Source: an uncultured Tateyamaria sp. (GTDB lineage Bacteria; Pseudomonadota; Alphaproteobacteria; Rhodobacterales; Rhodobacteraceae). Taken from it: 64,000 bases of DNA. The DNA lies in NCBI RefSeq assembly GCF_947487805.1, contig NZ_CANKXW010000001.1, positions 371,501-435,500 on the forward strand, in the 5' to 3' direction. Numbering within the stretch: position 1 is the first letter of the stretch; the number at the start of each line of letters is the position of its first letter. Below the pieces are notes generated by a model. The model worked only from the letters and a program-made list of their open reading frames with translations, searched no databases and was not told the origin of the DNA. The position numbers and the translations under genes are program-made. Positions 8,532 through 16,573 of the stretch are shown here, in pieces.

Positions 8532-9148
8532 CTGATGCCTCCCTGAAACTCACGCATGGCCGCGGTCAGGCTGTCGCTGGTCTGAATGGCTCCGGTCTGC
8601 AGGTATTCCATCGCCCGCAATGATGCCGCATGCGCCTCAACCGAGGATCCGGCGACGCAGTCTTCTGCCACACGGCAATGATAGTCCCATTGGTGCCCGT
8701 CCACGAAGGTGTAATGCACACAAACATCCGTCAGCCCTCCGCAGAGCAGCAGCGTATCCACCTTCAGCCCCCGCAGAAGGATCTCGAGGTCGGTCCCGAA
8801 AAACGCGGAGTACCGTCGCTTGGGGACGATGTAGTCCCCAGACCGGAACCCCATCTGTTCAAACGCGATGTCAGTGCGTGGATCATTGTCGAGACAATGC
8901 ACATCTTCGTCACCGTCCAACTCGCGCCCAAAATCCACGCCGTCCGCCCGGTGGATCTCCTGAATAAATATGACCGGCACGCCGCTGCCGTGGGCCGCAT
9001 CGATCAGTGGACGGGCGGCAAGCATCCGGTCCCGGTATCCCGGCATGTTCGCAATGGCCCGTTCCGTGCTGTCGTCGATAAAGGTCGATGCCTGAATGTC
9101 GATGACGATCAGGGCCGGGCGCCCTTCGATAATCTTGCGTTGTGTCAT
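8528..9148 (-). CDS. Isochorismatase-family cysteine hydrolase
   Basis: 206 residues of the isochorismatase-like hydrolase fold. The Asp-Lys-Cys catalytic triad is visible: D17 (ALIVIDIQ), K110 (YIVPKRRYS) and C143 (LLLCGGLTDVCVHYT), the last in the GxxTxxCV motif. Relatives of this kind are amidases such as N-carbamoylsarcosine amidase, ureidoacrylate hydrolase or maleamate hydrolase, acting on C-N bonds. It overlaps the hydratase alpha gene and the flavoprotein gene by 4 bp on each side, so it belongs to the same pathway, probably releasing ammonia or a small amine from an amide intermediate. Specific substrate unknown. Confidence 0.85.
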   Translation of the reverse strand: MTQRKIIEGRPALIVIDIQASTFIDDSTERAIANMPGYRDRMLAARPLIDAAHGSGVPVIFIQEIHRADGVDFGRELDGDEDVHCLDNDPRTDIAFEQMGFRSGDYIVPKRRYSAFFGTDLEILLRGLKVDTLLLCGGLTDVCVHYTFVDGHQWDYHCRVAEDCVAGSSVEAHAASLRAMEYLQTGAIQTSDSLTAAMREFQGGIR

Positions 9149-10902
9149 TTTGCGGCCACCAGTGTTTCGGGTTCGCCTTCCGGCAGGATTGTCTCGCCGG
9201 GGCGGACAATGGTGAATTGCACGGGGGCGCGGGTGACATTGACCGTGTCCCCGTCGCGCGTCGCTACTGTAAAATCGCTGTTCTCCAACCCGCCGTCGTC
9301 GGGATAATCCTCGCGGTAGTGCGCCCCGCGCGAGTTTTCGCGGGCGATCCCGGCCTTTGTGATCACCTCGGAGATGTCACAGAGCGACCGCAGGTTCAGC
9401 CAGTCGTGCCAGGTCAGGTTGAAGGCAAGGTTACTCGCGTCCACGCCGACATCCATCAGCACGTCCGACACCTGCGCAATCCCATCCAGCCCGCGTTTCA
9501 TACCCGCTTCGGTCCGCATCACGCCGACCTCGTCCCACATCACCTCTTGCAACTGCTTGCGCAGTGGCAGGATCAGGTCGGGCGCGCGGGTCAGGGGGTG
9601 GATGGCGCGTTCGAATTCGGCGGCCAGCACGTCTTCGTCCGGGTCACGCAGCGTCATGCCGGCAATGTCGCGACCCATCGTGTCGCCCGCGATCCCGCCA
9701 TAGACGGTTGAATTCGCAACGCCATTGCCGCCCAGCCGGTTCGAGCCGTGCGCGCCACCTGCGTCTTCGCCTGCGACGTACAGCCCCTCCATCGCCGTGC
9801 GTGTGTCTACATCGACCACCACACCACCCATGAAATAATGCGCGGTCGGCACCACCTCAACCTGACCACCGGCCAGATCGAACCCGCTGTCGGCACAGCG
9901 TTTGACCATGCCCTTGAACTTCTCCGCCACCCAGTCGGGGCCGAGATGCGACATGGAGATGAACACGCCCTCCTGCTCGGGATTGTTGTTCTTGCGCATC
10001 TCCGCATAAATCCCGCGGCTGACCACATCGCGGGTGGCACGCTCGCCCTTGCCGTCATAGTCGAACATGAACCGCTGGCCCGCGTGGTTGATCAGCTGGC
10101 CGCCCGCGCCGCGAAGGCCCTCTTCAAGCACTGTTCCAGTCATCCGCGTATGGTCGCCTGCTAGCAGGCCCGTGGGATGGAATTGCACCATCTCCATATC
10201 GCGCAAGCGCAAACCCGCGCGCAGCGCCATGGCGAGGCCGTCCATCGTCTTGTCCCCGCTGGGGGTGTGGTATTTGTACATGGTCGGGCCGCCGCCCGTT
10301 GCCATCAAGACCGTCTTGGCCCTTACCAGACGGAACCGTCCGGTGCGCATGTCGATCATCAGCACACCCGCCAGCGCGCTGCGATCCTTCGTCGGGATCA
10401 GGCCCACGGCGCGATGCTCCTGCATCTTTTCAACACCGCTGGCCAGAACCTTTTCCATCAGGCGGTTGATGATCTCGATCCCCGTCAGGTCGCCCTTGTG
10501 TACGGTACGGTCCGCGGTCTGGCCTGCGAATGCCTTCTGGTGCAGCGAACCGTCCGGGTTGCGGTCAAAGAAACAGCCGACCTCGTTCTCCAGTTCGCGG
10601 ATGCGGACCACGGCCTGTTCACACAGCCGCCACGCCATGTCCTGATCCGGCAGCCATTTGCCGCCCTGGATCGTGTCCATGAAATGACGCTCCACCGTGT
10701 CGCCACCCCCCAGCGCCACGTTATAGCCACCCTGCACCATCCGAGTGCAGCCGCATTTGCCGATCAACCCCTTGACCGCGATGGTGATTTTTGTCCCTTC
10801 GGGCGCGGTTTGCTGTGCGTGCAACGCGGCAAACAGGCCCGCGCCCCCGGTCCCGAGGATCAGGATATCCGTATCGTGGCGTTCGATGTCCGACAGTTTC
10901 AT
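9145..10902 (-). CDS. Succinate dehydrogenase/fumarate reductase-type flavoprotein subunit
   Basis: 585 residues with the FAD-binding GTGGAGLFAALHA motif at about 17-29. Catalytic residues of the family are present: HPTG, the arginine in ATRDVVSR, the histidine in PTAHYFMGG, and GSNRLGGNG near the C-terminal FAD site. The position that normally carries the histidine covalently bound to FAD (SHTxxxQGG) reads CGCTRMVQGG, so covalent His-FAD attachment is not expected. The ATG at 10902 is chosen over an upstream extension because it sits 3 bp after the membrane subunit gene and begins the domain. With the Fe-S and two membrane subunits it forms a complete quinone-linked complex. Confidence 0.9.
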   Translation of the reverse strand: MKLSDIERHDTDILILGTGGAGLFAALHAQQTAPEGTKITIAVKGLIGKCGCTRMVQGGYNVALGGGDTVERHFMDTIQGGKWLPDQDMAWRLCEQAVVRIRELENEVGCFFDRNPDGSLHQKAFAGQTADRTVHKGDLTGIEIINRLMEKVLASGVEKMQEHRAVGLIPTKDRSALAGVLMIDMRTGRFRLVRAKTVLMATGGGPTMYKYHTPSGDKTMDGLAMALRAGLRLRDMEMVQFHPTGLLAGDHTRMTGTVLEEGLRGAGGQLINHAGQRFMFDYDGKGERATRDVVSRGIYAEMRKNNNPEQEGVFISMSHLGPDWVAEKFKGMVKRCADSGFDLAGGQVEVVPTAHYFMGGVVVDVDTRTAMEGLYVAGEDAGGAHGSNRLGGNGVANSTVYGGIAGDTMGRDIAGMTLRDPDEDVLAAEFERAIHPLTRAPDLILPLRKQLQEVMWDEVGVMRTEAGMKRGLDGIAQVSDVLMDVGVDASNLAFNLTWHDWLNLRSLCDISEVITKAGIARENSRGAHYREDYPDDGGLENSDFTVATRDGDTVNVTRAPVQFTIVRPGETILPEGEPETLVAAK

Positions 10903-10904
10903 GG

Positions 10905-11258
10905 TCACACCGCCTGCATCAGAAAAAGGGTGGCAACCAGGAACGACACGGCCACGGCGCCAGCGGCCAGCGTCTTTTGCGGCGGTGTCCACGGCAGCCA
11001 CTCCATCGCCATCAGGCGCAGGCCGCCAAACATGTGCACCGCCAGCAGGAACACCAGACCGAACTCCGCCAGCTTGACGATCCCGATCTCGGCAAAGGCC
11101 AGAAACCCGTCAAGCCGGTCAGGGCTGGTCAGCGCCAGCGACAGGATCCAGAAATGAAACGGCAGAAACAGCGCAAGGCCCAGCCCCGACAGCCGGTGCA
11201 GGATATAGGCGAGCCACAGCGGATGCGCGCGCGCAGTGATATCGCGGGCCATGCTCAT
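10905..11258 (-). CDS. SdhC-like cytochrome b subunit
   Basis: 117 residues with three membrane helices. HPLWLAYILHRLSG at the N-terminus is the Sdh_cyt HRxSG quinone/heme signature and HMFGGLRLM carries a candidate axial heme histidine. It would anchor the catalytic subunits and pass electrons to or from quinone. The start at 11258 overlaps the preceding gene stop (ATGA); a second in-frame ATG at 11252 is also possible. Position between the flavoprotein and the second anchor gene supports the role. Confidence 0.8.
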   Translation of the reverse strand: MSMARDITARAHPLWLAYILHRLSGLGLALFLPFHFWILSLALTSPDRLDGFLAFAEIGIVKLAEFGLVFLLAVHMFGGLRLMAMEWLPWTPPQKTLAAGAVAVSFLVATLFLMQAV

Positions 11259-11587
11259 GCGACCGTCACCGCCCAGACGGCCCGCGCCCCCAGCGCAAAA
11301 AGGCCCATTCCGATGACCCACATGGCCACGTCCAGCGCGCGGCCCGATACGCCGCCCCACTCGTGCAATACGCTGCGCAGACCAATGGCCCCATGGACCG
11401 ACACGGCCACGACAAAGAGGCCATAAAACAGGAACCACGCAACCGACCCCTGCGTGCGGCCCAGAATCTCGGCGGCGCTGAGGCCCCCGCGGATCGCATA
11501 GATCATCACCGCCAGATGTCCCAGCACCAGCGGCGCCATCAACAGCGCGGTGATCCGTTGCAACATGTACAGGCGCAGCGACAGCAT
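11255..11587 (-). CDS. SdhD-like membrane anchor subunit
   Basis: 110 residues with three hydrophobic helices. Conserved-looking polar residues include the RITAL quinone-side motif near residue 11, the histidine in LVLGHLAVM and that in VHGAIGLR, both plausible heme ligands. It partners the SdhC-like protein. The ATG at 11587 overlaps the TGA of the Fe-S subunit gene by one base (TGATG), indicating translational coupling; upstream in-frame sequence is antisense-like and is not included. Confidence 0.8.
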   Translation of the reverse strand: MLSLRLYMLQRITALLMAPLVLGHLAVMIYAIRGGLSAAEILGRTQGSVAWFLFYGLFVVAVSVHGAIGLRSVLHEWGGVSGRALDVAMWVIGMGLFALGARAVWAVTVA

Positions 11588-12300
11588 CAGCGGCCTTTCC
11601 GAAAGAACGATCTGGCGGTTTCGCGCTTCAGTCCCGCAATGGCCGACATCGGATCCAGATCGTTGGGGCAATAGGCCGTGCACGACCCCATCGAATGGCA
11701 GTTGTGGCAGCCCCCCGACCCGGACACTGCGTCCAGAATGGCCGCGCGCCCTTCGTCCTTGGCGTCGTTCAACAGGGTCCACGCCCGTTGCAGCGCCGCA
11801 GGCCCAAGGTAGTCGGCATTGCCCGCAACCGTGTCGCAGGCCGCATAACAGACCGAACAGTTGATGCACTCGATCCCGGCGTTTGCCTCGACCCTTGCGG
11901 CGCTTGCCTCGTCCACGGGTGCTATGGGGTCATCGCGGGTCAGGCCGCCGTGATGCACCCCTTCGGCCGCGACCCACTTGTCGAAAAACGGGTCCATGTC
12001 GACGGCCAGATCCTTGATCACCGGCAGGTTGCGCAAGGGCCCGATAGTGACGCGGCCCGCGTCGGTCACCTTGGAAATATGTGTACGGCAGGTCCAGCGC
12101 GGCACCCCGTTCACCATCATCGCACAACTGCCGCACATGCCCACGCGGCAGGCAAACCGGTAGCTCAGCGTCGGGTCTGCATTTTGCTGCACCCATGACA
12201 CAACATCCAGCACCGTCTGGTTGTCATAGGCGGGCACGTCAAACTCCGTCTGCGCGCCCGGCGCGCGCTGGATCGTCACTTGCAACCTGTCTGACGGCAT
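11587..12300 (-). CDS. Succinate dehydrogenase/fumarate reductase-type iron-sulfur subunit
   Basis: 237 residues. The N-terminal ferredoxin-like domain has the [2Fe-2S] ligands in RFACRVGMCGSC with a fourth at RWTC. CINCSVCYAAC provides the [4Fe-4S] site and CHSMGSCTAYCPNDLDP the [3Fe-4S] site. It transfers electrons between the flavoprotein and the membrane pair. This is the first gene of the eight-gene operon; the ATG at 12300 begins the ferredoxin domain, whereas longer readings add only low-complexity sequence. A 181-bp gap separates it from the divergent nitroreductase. A housekeeping SDH presumably exists elsewhere in the genome. Confidence 0.9.
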   Translation of the reverse strand: MPSDRLQVTIQRAPGAQTEFDVPAYDNQTVLDVVSWVQQNADPTLSYRFACRVGMCGSCAMMVNGVPRWTCRTHISKVTDAGRVTIGPLRNLPVIKDLAVDMDPFFDKWVAAEGVHHGGLTRDDPIAPVDEASAARVEANAGIECINCSVCYAACDTVAGNADYLGPAALQRAWTLLNDAKDEGRAAILDAVSGSGGCHNCHSMGSCTAYCPNDLDPMSAIAGLKRETARSFFRKGR

Positions 12301-12364
12301 TGTCTGGTGCGCCTTCCTGCCCGAGCCTGGCCTTAGTGTTACCGTATGTCCCCTGATCGGTCTA

Positions 12365-12389
12365 TCATCCGCGCCGCAATTTCGGATGA
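12365..12389. promoter_or_regulatory. Inverted repeat in divergent promoter region
   Basis: TCATCCG (12365-12371) and CGGATGA (12383-12389) are perfect 7-bp arms separated by 11 bp, in the 181-bp gap between the divergent Fe-S subunit and nitroreductase genes. An 18-bp centre-to-centre spacing would suit a dimeric activator or repressor. No regulator gene adjoins it. Confidence 0.3.
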
Positions 12390-12481
12390 GGGGGCAGAAG
12401 CCGCTTGGCGGGGTGCGCTGTCCTCTGCCACAGTTGGCGCAGGCAAACAGGCCGCGCAGCACGCGGCCGCAAGGAGGCGCA

Positions 12482-13324
12482 ATGACCGGCACCCATGGCA
12501 CCAAACTGCAAAGCGATCTGAACGCGCGGTTTTCCGACGCGCCCGACATGGCGGCTTTGGCCCCTGCATCAGGTCTGCTTGCGACGATGACCGGGCGGGG
12601 GTCGTGCCGGACATTCGAAAACCGGCCCGTGCCGATGGACACGTTGCGCGCGCTTGGTGCCATCGCCTTGTCCGCGCCCACCAAAAGCGATCTGCAACAG
12701 CGCGACATCATCTTGTTGCAAGGCGCGGGTCAGCGCGCGGCCCTCGCCGACCTGGTGGGCGGACAGGCCTGGGTGGCGGACGCGCCCATGCTGGCCGTGT
12801 TCTGCGGCAACAACCGGCGGCAGCGGCTGATCCACGACTGGCACGACATCCCGTTTGCCAATGATCACCTGGATGCGATGTTCAATGCGGCGGCGGATGC
12901 GGCGATTGCCCTCGGCGCCTTTGTCACTGCGGCAGAGTCCGCGGGTCTTGGATGCTGTCCCATCAGCGCGGTGCGGAACGAGGCGCGCGCGGTGTCTGAG
13001 CTGTTGCACCTGCCGGACCACGTGTTCCCCTTTGCGGGGCTGGCCATCGGCTATCCCGCCGCACCGCCCCGCATCTCCAAACGCCTGCCCCTGTCGGTGA
13101 CCTGCCACGTGGACCGCTATGACGAAACCGGGCTAAGGGACGCGGTCCGAGCCTATGACCGTGACCGCGCACAGACCCAACCCTACGGCACACAGCGGTT
13201 CACGGACACATTCGGCACCTCGCAGGATTATGGCTGGTCCGAGGACAAGGCCCGCCAGTACAGCGCGCCCGAACGCGCCGACTTTGGCGCGTTCCTGCGG
13301 GCCAGGGGGTTTTCCATGGACTAG
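12482..13324 (+). CDS. Nitroreductase-family FMN oxidoreductase
   Basis: 280 residues of the nitroreductase fold, with the FMN-phosphate-binding GRGSCRTFENRPV near residue 39 and SAPTKSDLQQRD following. A central AADAAIALGAFVTAAESAGLGCCPI segment and AGLAIGYPAAPPR complete the family pattern; length is that of NfsA-like flavin oxidoreductases. The ATG at 12482 follows a strong AAGGAGG Shine-Dalgarno, so the longer upstream reading is rejected. It would reduce quinones, nitro compounds or flavin with NAD(P)H. It is transcribed away from the dehydrogenase-hydratase operon and may share its promoter region. Confidence 0.85.
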   Translation: MTGTHGTKLQSDLNARFSDAPDMAALAPASGLLATMTGRGSCRTFENRPVPMDTLRALGAIALSAPTKSDLQQRDIILLQGAGQRAALADLVGGQAWVADAPMLAVFCGNNRRQRLIHDWHDIPFANDHLDAMFNAAADAAIALGAFVTAAESAGLGCCPISAVRNEARAVSELLHLPDHVFPFAGLAIGYPAAPPRISKRLPLSVTCHVDRYDETGLRDAVRAYDRDRAQTQPYGTQRFTDTFGTSQDYGWSEDKARQYSAPERADFGAFLRARGFSMD

Positions 13325-13390
13325 CGCAATGTGCCTTGACCTCCGCCCGCCCATGGCCAATCTCGCCCCACAAAAAGCAAAGAGAAGACG

Positions 13391-14227
13391 ATGACCAAAC
13401 CCTGCATCATCTGTGTCGCCATCACCGGATCCGTACCGACCAAGGCCAACAACCCGGCCCTGCCGATCACCTTGGCCGAACAGGTCGAAAGCACGCACGA
13501 AGCCTTCGATGCCGGGGCCAGCATCTGCCACGCCCATGTGCGCAACGATGATGAATCCCCGTCCTCCGATCCCGACAAGTTCGCGCGGCTCAAGGAATGG
13601 GTCGAGAAACACTGCCCCGGCATGATCATACAGTTCTCGACCGGCGGGCGTTCCGGCGTCGAGAAAGAGCGCGGCGGCATGCTGCCCCTGCGCCCGGACA
13701 TGGCGTCGCTGGCGGTGGGGTCCAACAACTTTCCCACCCGCGTCTATGACAACAGCCCCAACCTCGTGGACTGGCTGGCCTCGGAAATGCGCACCCATGA
13801 CGTGGTGCCCGAGATCGAGGCGTTTGACCTGTCGCACATCCATCAGGCTGTGCTGATGCACAAGGACGGCAGGCTGCCGCGCGTGCCCTACGTCCAGTTC
13901 GTCATGGGGATCAAGAACGCGATGCCCGCCGACCGCGACGTGTTCGATTACTACGTCAAGACGATCACGCGTCTGTCGCCCGCCTCCGAATGGTGTGCCG
14001 CGGGCATCGGCCCCAACCAGATCGTCGTGAATGAATGGAGCGTCGCCGCAGGTGGCCATGCCCGCACCGGGCTTGAGGACAACGTGCGCATCGACCGCGA
14101 TACGCTGGCCCCGTCGAACGCCGCATTGGTCCGGCGCCTCGTCGACATCTGCGACAGCTACGACCGCCCCGTGGCGACCCCGGCGCAGGCGCGCCAGATG
14201 CTGGGCCTGCGCGCCATTCCGGCGTAA
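13391..14227 (+). CDS. BKACE-family beta-keto acid cleavage enzyme (DUF849)
   Basis: 278 residues of the BKACE family, zinc-dependent enzymes that condense a beta-keto acid with acetyl-CoA and cleave it to acetoacetate and a CoA ester. The N-terminal CIICVAITGSVPTK, the metal-binding HAHVRND near residue 49 and FSTGGRSG are clear family features; EIEAFDLSHI and VQFVMGI follow. BKACE members act on 3-keto-5-aminohexanoate, dehydrocarnitine, beta-keto glutarate and others. It lies 66 bp after the nitroreductase gene and is preceded by AAAGCAAAGAGAAGA. Substrate is not predictable here. Confidence 0.88.
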   Translation: MTKPCIICVAITGSVPTKANNPALPITLAEQVESTHEAFDAGASICHAHVRNDDESPSSDPDKFARLKEWVEKHCPGMIIQFSTGGRSGVEKERGGMLPLRPDMASLAVGSNNFPTRVYDNSPNLVDWLASEMRTHDVVPEIEAFDLSHIHQAVLMHKDGRLPRVPYVQFVMGIKNAMPADRDVFDYYVKTITRLSPASEWCAAGIGPNQIVVNEWSVAAGGHARTGLEDNVRIDRDTLAPSNAALVRRLVDICDSYDRPVATPAQARQMLGLRAIPA

Positions 14228-14281
14228 CGGCATGGCAAATCCGGTTGCCCTTGCTGCGCGTGCGGCGATACGGTCGGCCCC

Positions 14282-14896
14282 ATGACCGACCTGTCCTGCC
14301 CCAACTGCGGATACCCCGTCGCCCCGGCGCTGGACGCGGCCAAAATGGCGACCTGTGCGGCCTGCGACACCACGCTGTTTCTCGACGGCCCGACCATCCG
14401 CGACGCAGGCAGCAGCGGCGACATGCACGACGCGCCCATGCTGTTCGATGTGGGATCAGCGGTGCGCGCAGGCTTTGTGATGTTCGACGTGCTGGGCCAC
14501 GCCCGCTTTGACTATGGCCCCGGATGGTGGGACGAATTCTTTGCCGTCACCCGCGACGGCGACCATGTCTGGGTGTCGGTGGACGAGGGCGACGTGATCC
14601 TGCAACAACCTGTGCCCGACTATGACTGTCCGCCGATCAAATCGCCGCCCCGGCTGGGCGATGTGGTGATGTTCAAGGGGCAGGCCTTTCGCGTCACGGA
14701 AACCGATGCGGCCAAATGCATCGCCGTGCGCGGCACCTTCCCCGAAGTGCTGACCATCGATACCGCCTACCAATACGTGAACTGCCAGAGCGGCGATGGC
14801 CGCACCCTGTCTGGCGAATTTTCGACCGGCAGGCCGGACTGGTATCTGGGCCAGTGGCTCGACCCGTTTGAGATCGACGTCGAGAGGCGCGCGTGA
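14282..14896 (+). CDS. Zinc-ribbon DUF4178 protein, first paralogue
   Basis: 204 residues. The N-terminus has a zinc-ribbon pattern (CPNCGYP, then CAACD about 25 residues later) and the rest is a DUF4178 domain, recognised by its FDYGPGWWDEFFAV and GEFSTGRPDWYLGQWL segments. Its molecular function is unknown. The stop overlaps the GTG start of the larger paralogue (GTGA), and the chain continues through a DUF350 protein and a spermidine synthase-like enzyme. DUF4178 is often found beside such genes, suggesting a membrane- or polyamine-related complex. No signal peptide is visible, so it is probably cytoplasmic. Confidence 0.8.
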   Translation: MTDLSCPNCGYPVAPALDAAKMATCAACDTTLFLDGPTIRDAGSSGDMHDAPMLFDVGSAVRAGFVMFDVLGHARFDYGPGWWDEFFAVTRDGDHVWVSVDEGDVILQQPVPDYDCPPIKSPPRLGDVVMFKGQAFRVTETDAAKCIAVRGTFPEVLTIDTAYQYVNCQSGDGRTLSGEFSTGRPDWYLGQWLDPFEIDVERRA

Positions 14897-16182
14897 CCCG
14901 GAACCCCAACCTGAAATCGATCAATTGCACGCAATGCGGCGCGGGCCTTGACGTGCTGGGCGGGGGCCGCGTGCAGGTCAATGTCTGCGGCTATTGCGGA
15001 TCCGAGCTGGACGCACAGGACAATTTCGCCGTCCTGCGCCGGTTTGCCGAAATGGAGCGCCCCTATTCCCCGTTCCGCATCGGGATGCAGGGCGATATCG
15101 ATGGCGTGACCTTTACCGTCATCGGCACGTTGGGGATGCAGGAACGCTGGCGCCACATGGTCTGGCAATGGGTGGATCACCAGCTTTACTCGCCCACCCA
15201 CGGCTATGCCTACCTGACCTACGAGACCGGGCACCTGACGCTCAGCCGCCGCTATCGCGGGCCGGTCAACCCCGGCTGGATCGGTCCCCTGACGGTGGAA
15301 ACCGCTGAAACGCGGCCCACGGCGCGGGCGGGCGGTCAGCCCTTCCAGTATTTCGAGACGTCCACCAACGAAATCACCTTTGTCGAGGGGGAGTTCAACT
15401 GGCGGCCGCAGCTGGGGGCGGAATCGATATCGGTGTCGATGCTGGGGCGCGACGCGATGCTCAGCTACTCCAAATCCGCGACCGAAGAAGAAATCCTGAT
15501 GACCCGCTACCTGCCCACGGCAGAGATCTATGCGGCTTTCGGTGTGCAGGACGGGACGGCGGCAGAGGACTTCCACGTCCTCAAACCCTATCGCAAAGGG
15601 CCGCACCAGACATTCTTTGCGCTGACCAGCGGGCTGTTTGCGGTTATTGCCTTGGTGCTTGCAATGAATATGGGCGGCGCATCCGGAACCCTGCCCAGGA
15701 TCGAAAAATCCTTTGCCGTCAGCGACCTGCCGCAGGAAATCCCGTTTGTCGTCGAACAGGCGGATCAAGTGGCCCGCATCCGCGTGTCGGCGGATGTGGA
15801 CAACAGCTGGGCCTTCATCGGCCTCAGTGTCACCGACCCCGAGGACGTCCCGCTTTTCGAGGCCGGGCGCACGGTCGAACGCTATTCGGGGCGCGACAAG
15901 GACGGCGCGTGGTCCGAGGGCTGGCGCACCTCCACCTTGCGCTTTATCCCGCGGCAGGTCGGCACCTACACGGTCGAAGTCGCGGTGGAAGAGGCGGACA
16001 CGTGGCAACGCACCGGCAGCCCCGTCAACCGCGTCACGGTCGAGATGCAGCAGGGGCTGATCTCGACCCTATGGCTGCAACTGCTCGCCCTGGCCTTTGG
16101 CACCTTTTCCCTGTTTCAGCTTGCGCGCCCTTTCCTGCATCAATATCGCCGGATGAAGGAAGGCGACTGGAGCGATGACTAG
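14893..16182 (+). CDS. Zinc-ribbon DUF4178 membrane protein, second paralogue
   Basis: 429 residues from a GTG start. An N-terminal zinc ribbon (CTQCGAGL, CGYCGSEL) is followed by DUF4178-like sequence to about residue 220 (KSATEEEILMTRYLP). A membrane helix near 238-256 (FFALTSGLFAVIALVLAM) leads to a beta-rich domain of about 130 residues, probably periplasmic, with CBM- or Ig-like features. A second helix near 395-415 and a basic tail close it. This topology places the ribbon and DUF4178 in the cytoplasm and the beta domain outside. Function unknown; gene overlap with its smaller paralogue implies a complex. Confidence 0.78.
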   Translation: MTRNPNLKSINCTQCGAGLDVLGGGRVQVNVCGYCGSELDAQDNFAVLRRFAEMERPYSPFRIGMQGDIDGVTFTVIGTLGMQERWRHMVWQWVDHQLYSPTHGYAYLTYETGHLTLSRRYRGPVNPGWIGPLTVETAETRPTARAGGQPFQYFETSTNEITFVEGEFNWRPQLGAESISVSMLGRDAMLSYSKSATEEEILMTRYLPTAEIYAAFGVQDGTAAEDFHVLKPYRKGPHQTFFALTSGLFAVIALVLAMNMGGASGTLPRIEKSFAVSDLPQEIPFVVEQADQVARIRVSADVDNSWAFIGLSVTDPEDVPLFEAGRTVERYSGRDKDGAWSEGWRTSTLRFIPRQVGTYTVEVAVEEADTWQRTGSPVNRVTVEMQQGLISTLWLQLLALAFGTFSLFQLARPFLHQYRRMKEGDWSDD

Positions 16183-16338
16183 ATGATTGTGCGCGCCATC
16201 TTCATTGTCTTGTCGGTCGCCGCGCTGTCAGGTGGGTACTACCTGTCGGTAAACGGTGTCTGGCAGGAAAGCCGCGACCTCGACCGGTCCGTAAGGATCG
16301 GCGGTGTGGGCGGCGGTATCAGCGGTCGGGTCAAATAG
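16183..16338 (+). CDS. 51-aa single-pass membrane peptide of the DUF4178/DUF350 operon
   Basis: A 51-residue open frame that starts at the base after the DUF4178 stop (TAGATG junction) and ends 10 bp before the DUF350 gene. It encodes an N-terminal hydrophobic helix (IVRAIFIVLSVAALSGGYYL), a short polar stretch and a glycine-rich tail (VRIGGVGGGISGR). The abutting position, helix and in-operon spacing support a real gene. I recognise no family. It may be a small subunit of the membrane complex; a secreted peptide is the alternative. Confidence 0.65.
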   Translation: MIVRAIFIVLSVAALSGGYYLSVNGVWQESRDLDRSVRIGGVGGGISGRVK

Positions 16339-16348
16339 GAGACGCAAC

Positions 16349-16573
16349 ATGGAACTCTTTTCGGCAATTTCAGGGGCAGAGATCGTCTCCACACTGGTCT
16401 ATTCGTTCATCGGCATCCTGATCCTCTGCCTGTGCTGGTGGATCATCCGCACCTTTTCGCCCTTTCCCATCGTCAAAGAGATCGAGGCAGACCAGAACGT
16501 CGCGCTGGCGATCCTGATCGCGTCGGTGTTCCTGTCCCTGTCGATCATCATCGCGGCGGTCATCCTGTCCTGA
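16349..16573 (+). CDS. DUF350 (YjfL-type) small membrane protein
   Basis: 74 residues with two hydrophobic helices (about 11-33 and 49-72) flanking FSPFPIVKEIEADQNVALAI, the conserved charged segment of DUF350. A GGAGACGC ribosome-binding region precedes the ATG at 16349. DUF350 proteins recur beside spermidine synthase-like and ATP-grasp genes in envelope-stress neighbourhoods (YjfL in enterobacteria); their activity is unknown. Its TGA overlaps the start of the downstream synthase-like gene by one base. Confidence 0.85.
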   Translation: MELFSAISGAEIVSTLVYSFIGILILCLCWWIIRTFSPFPIVKEIEADQNVALAILIASVFLSLSIIIAAVILS

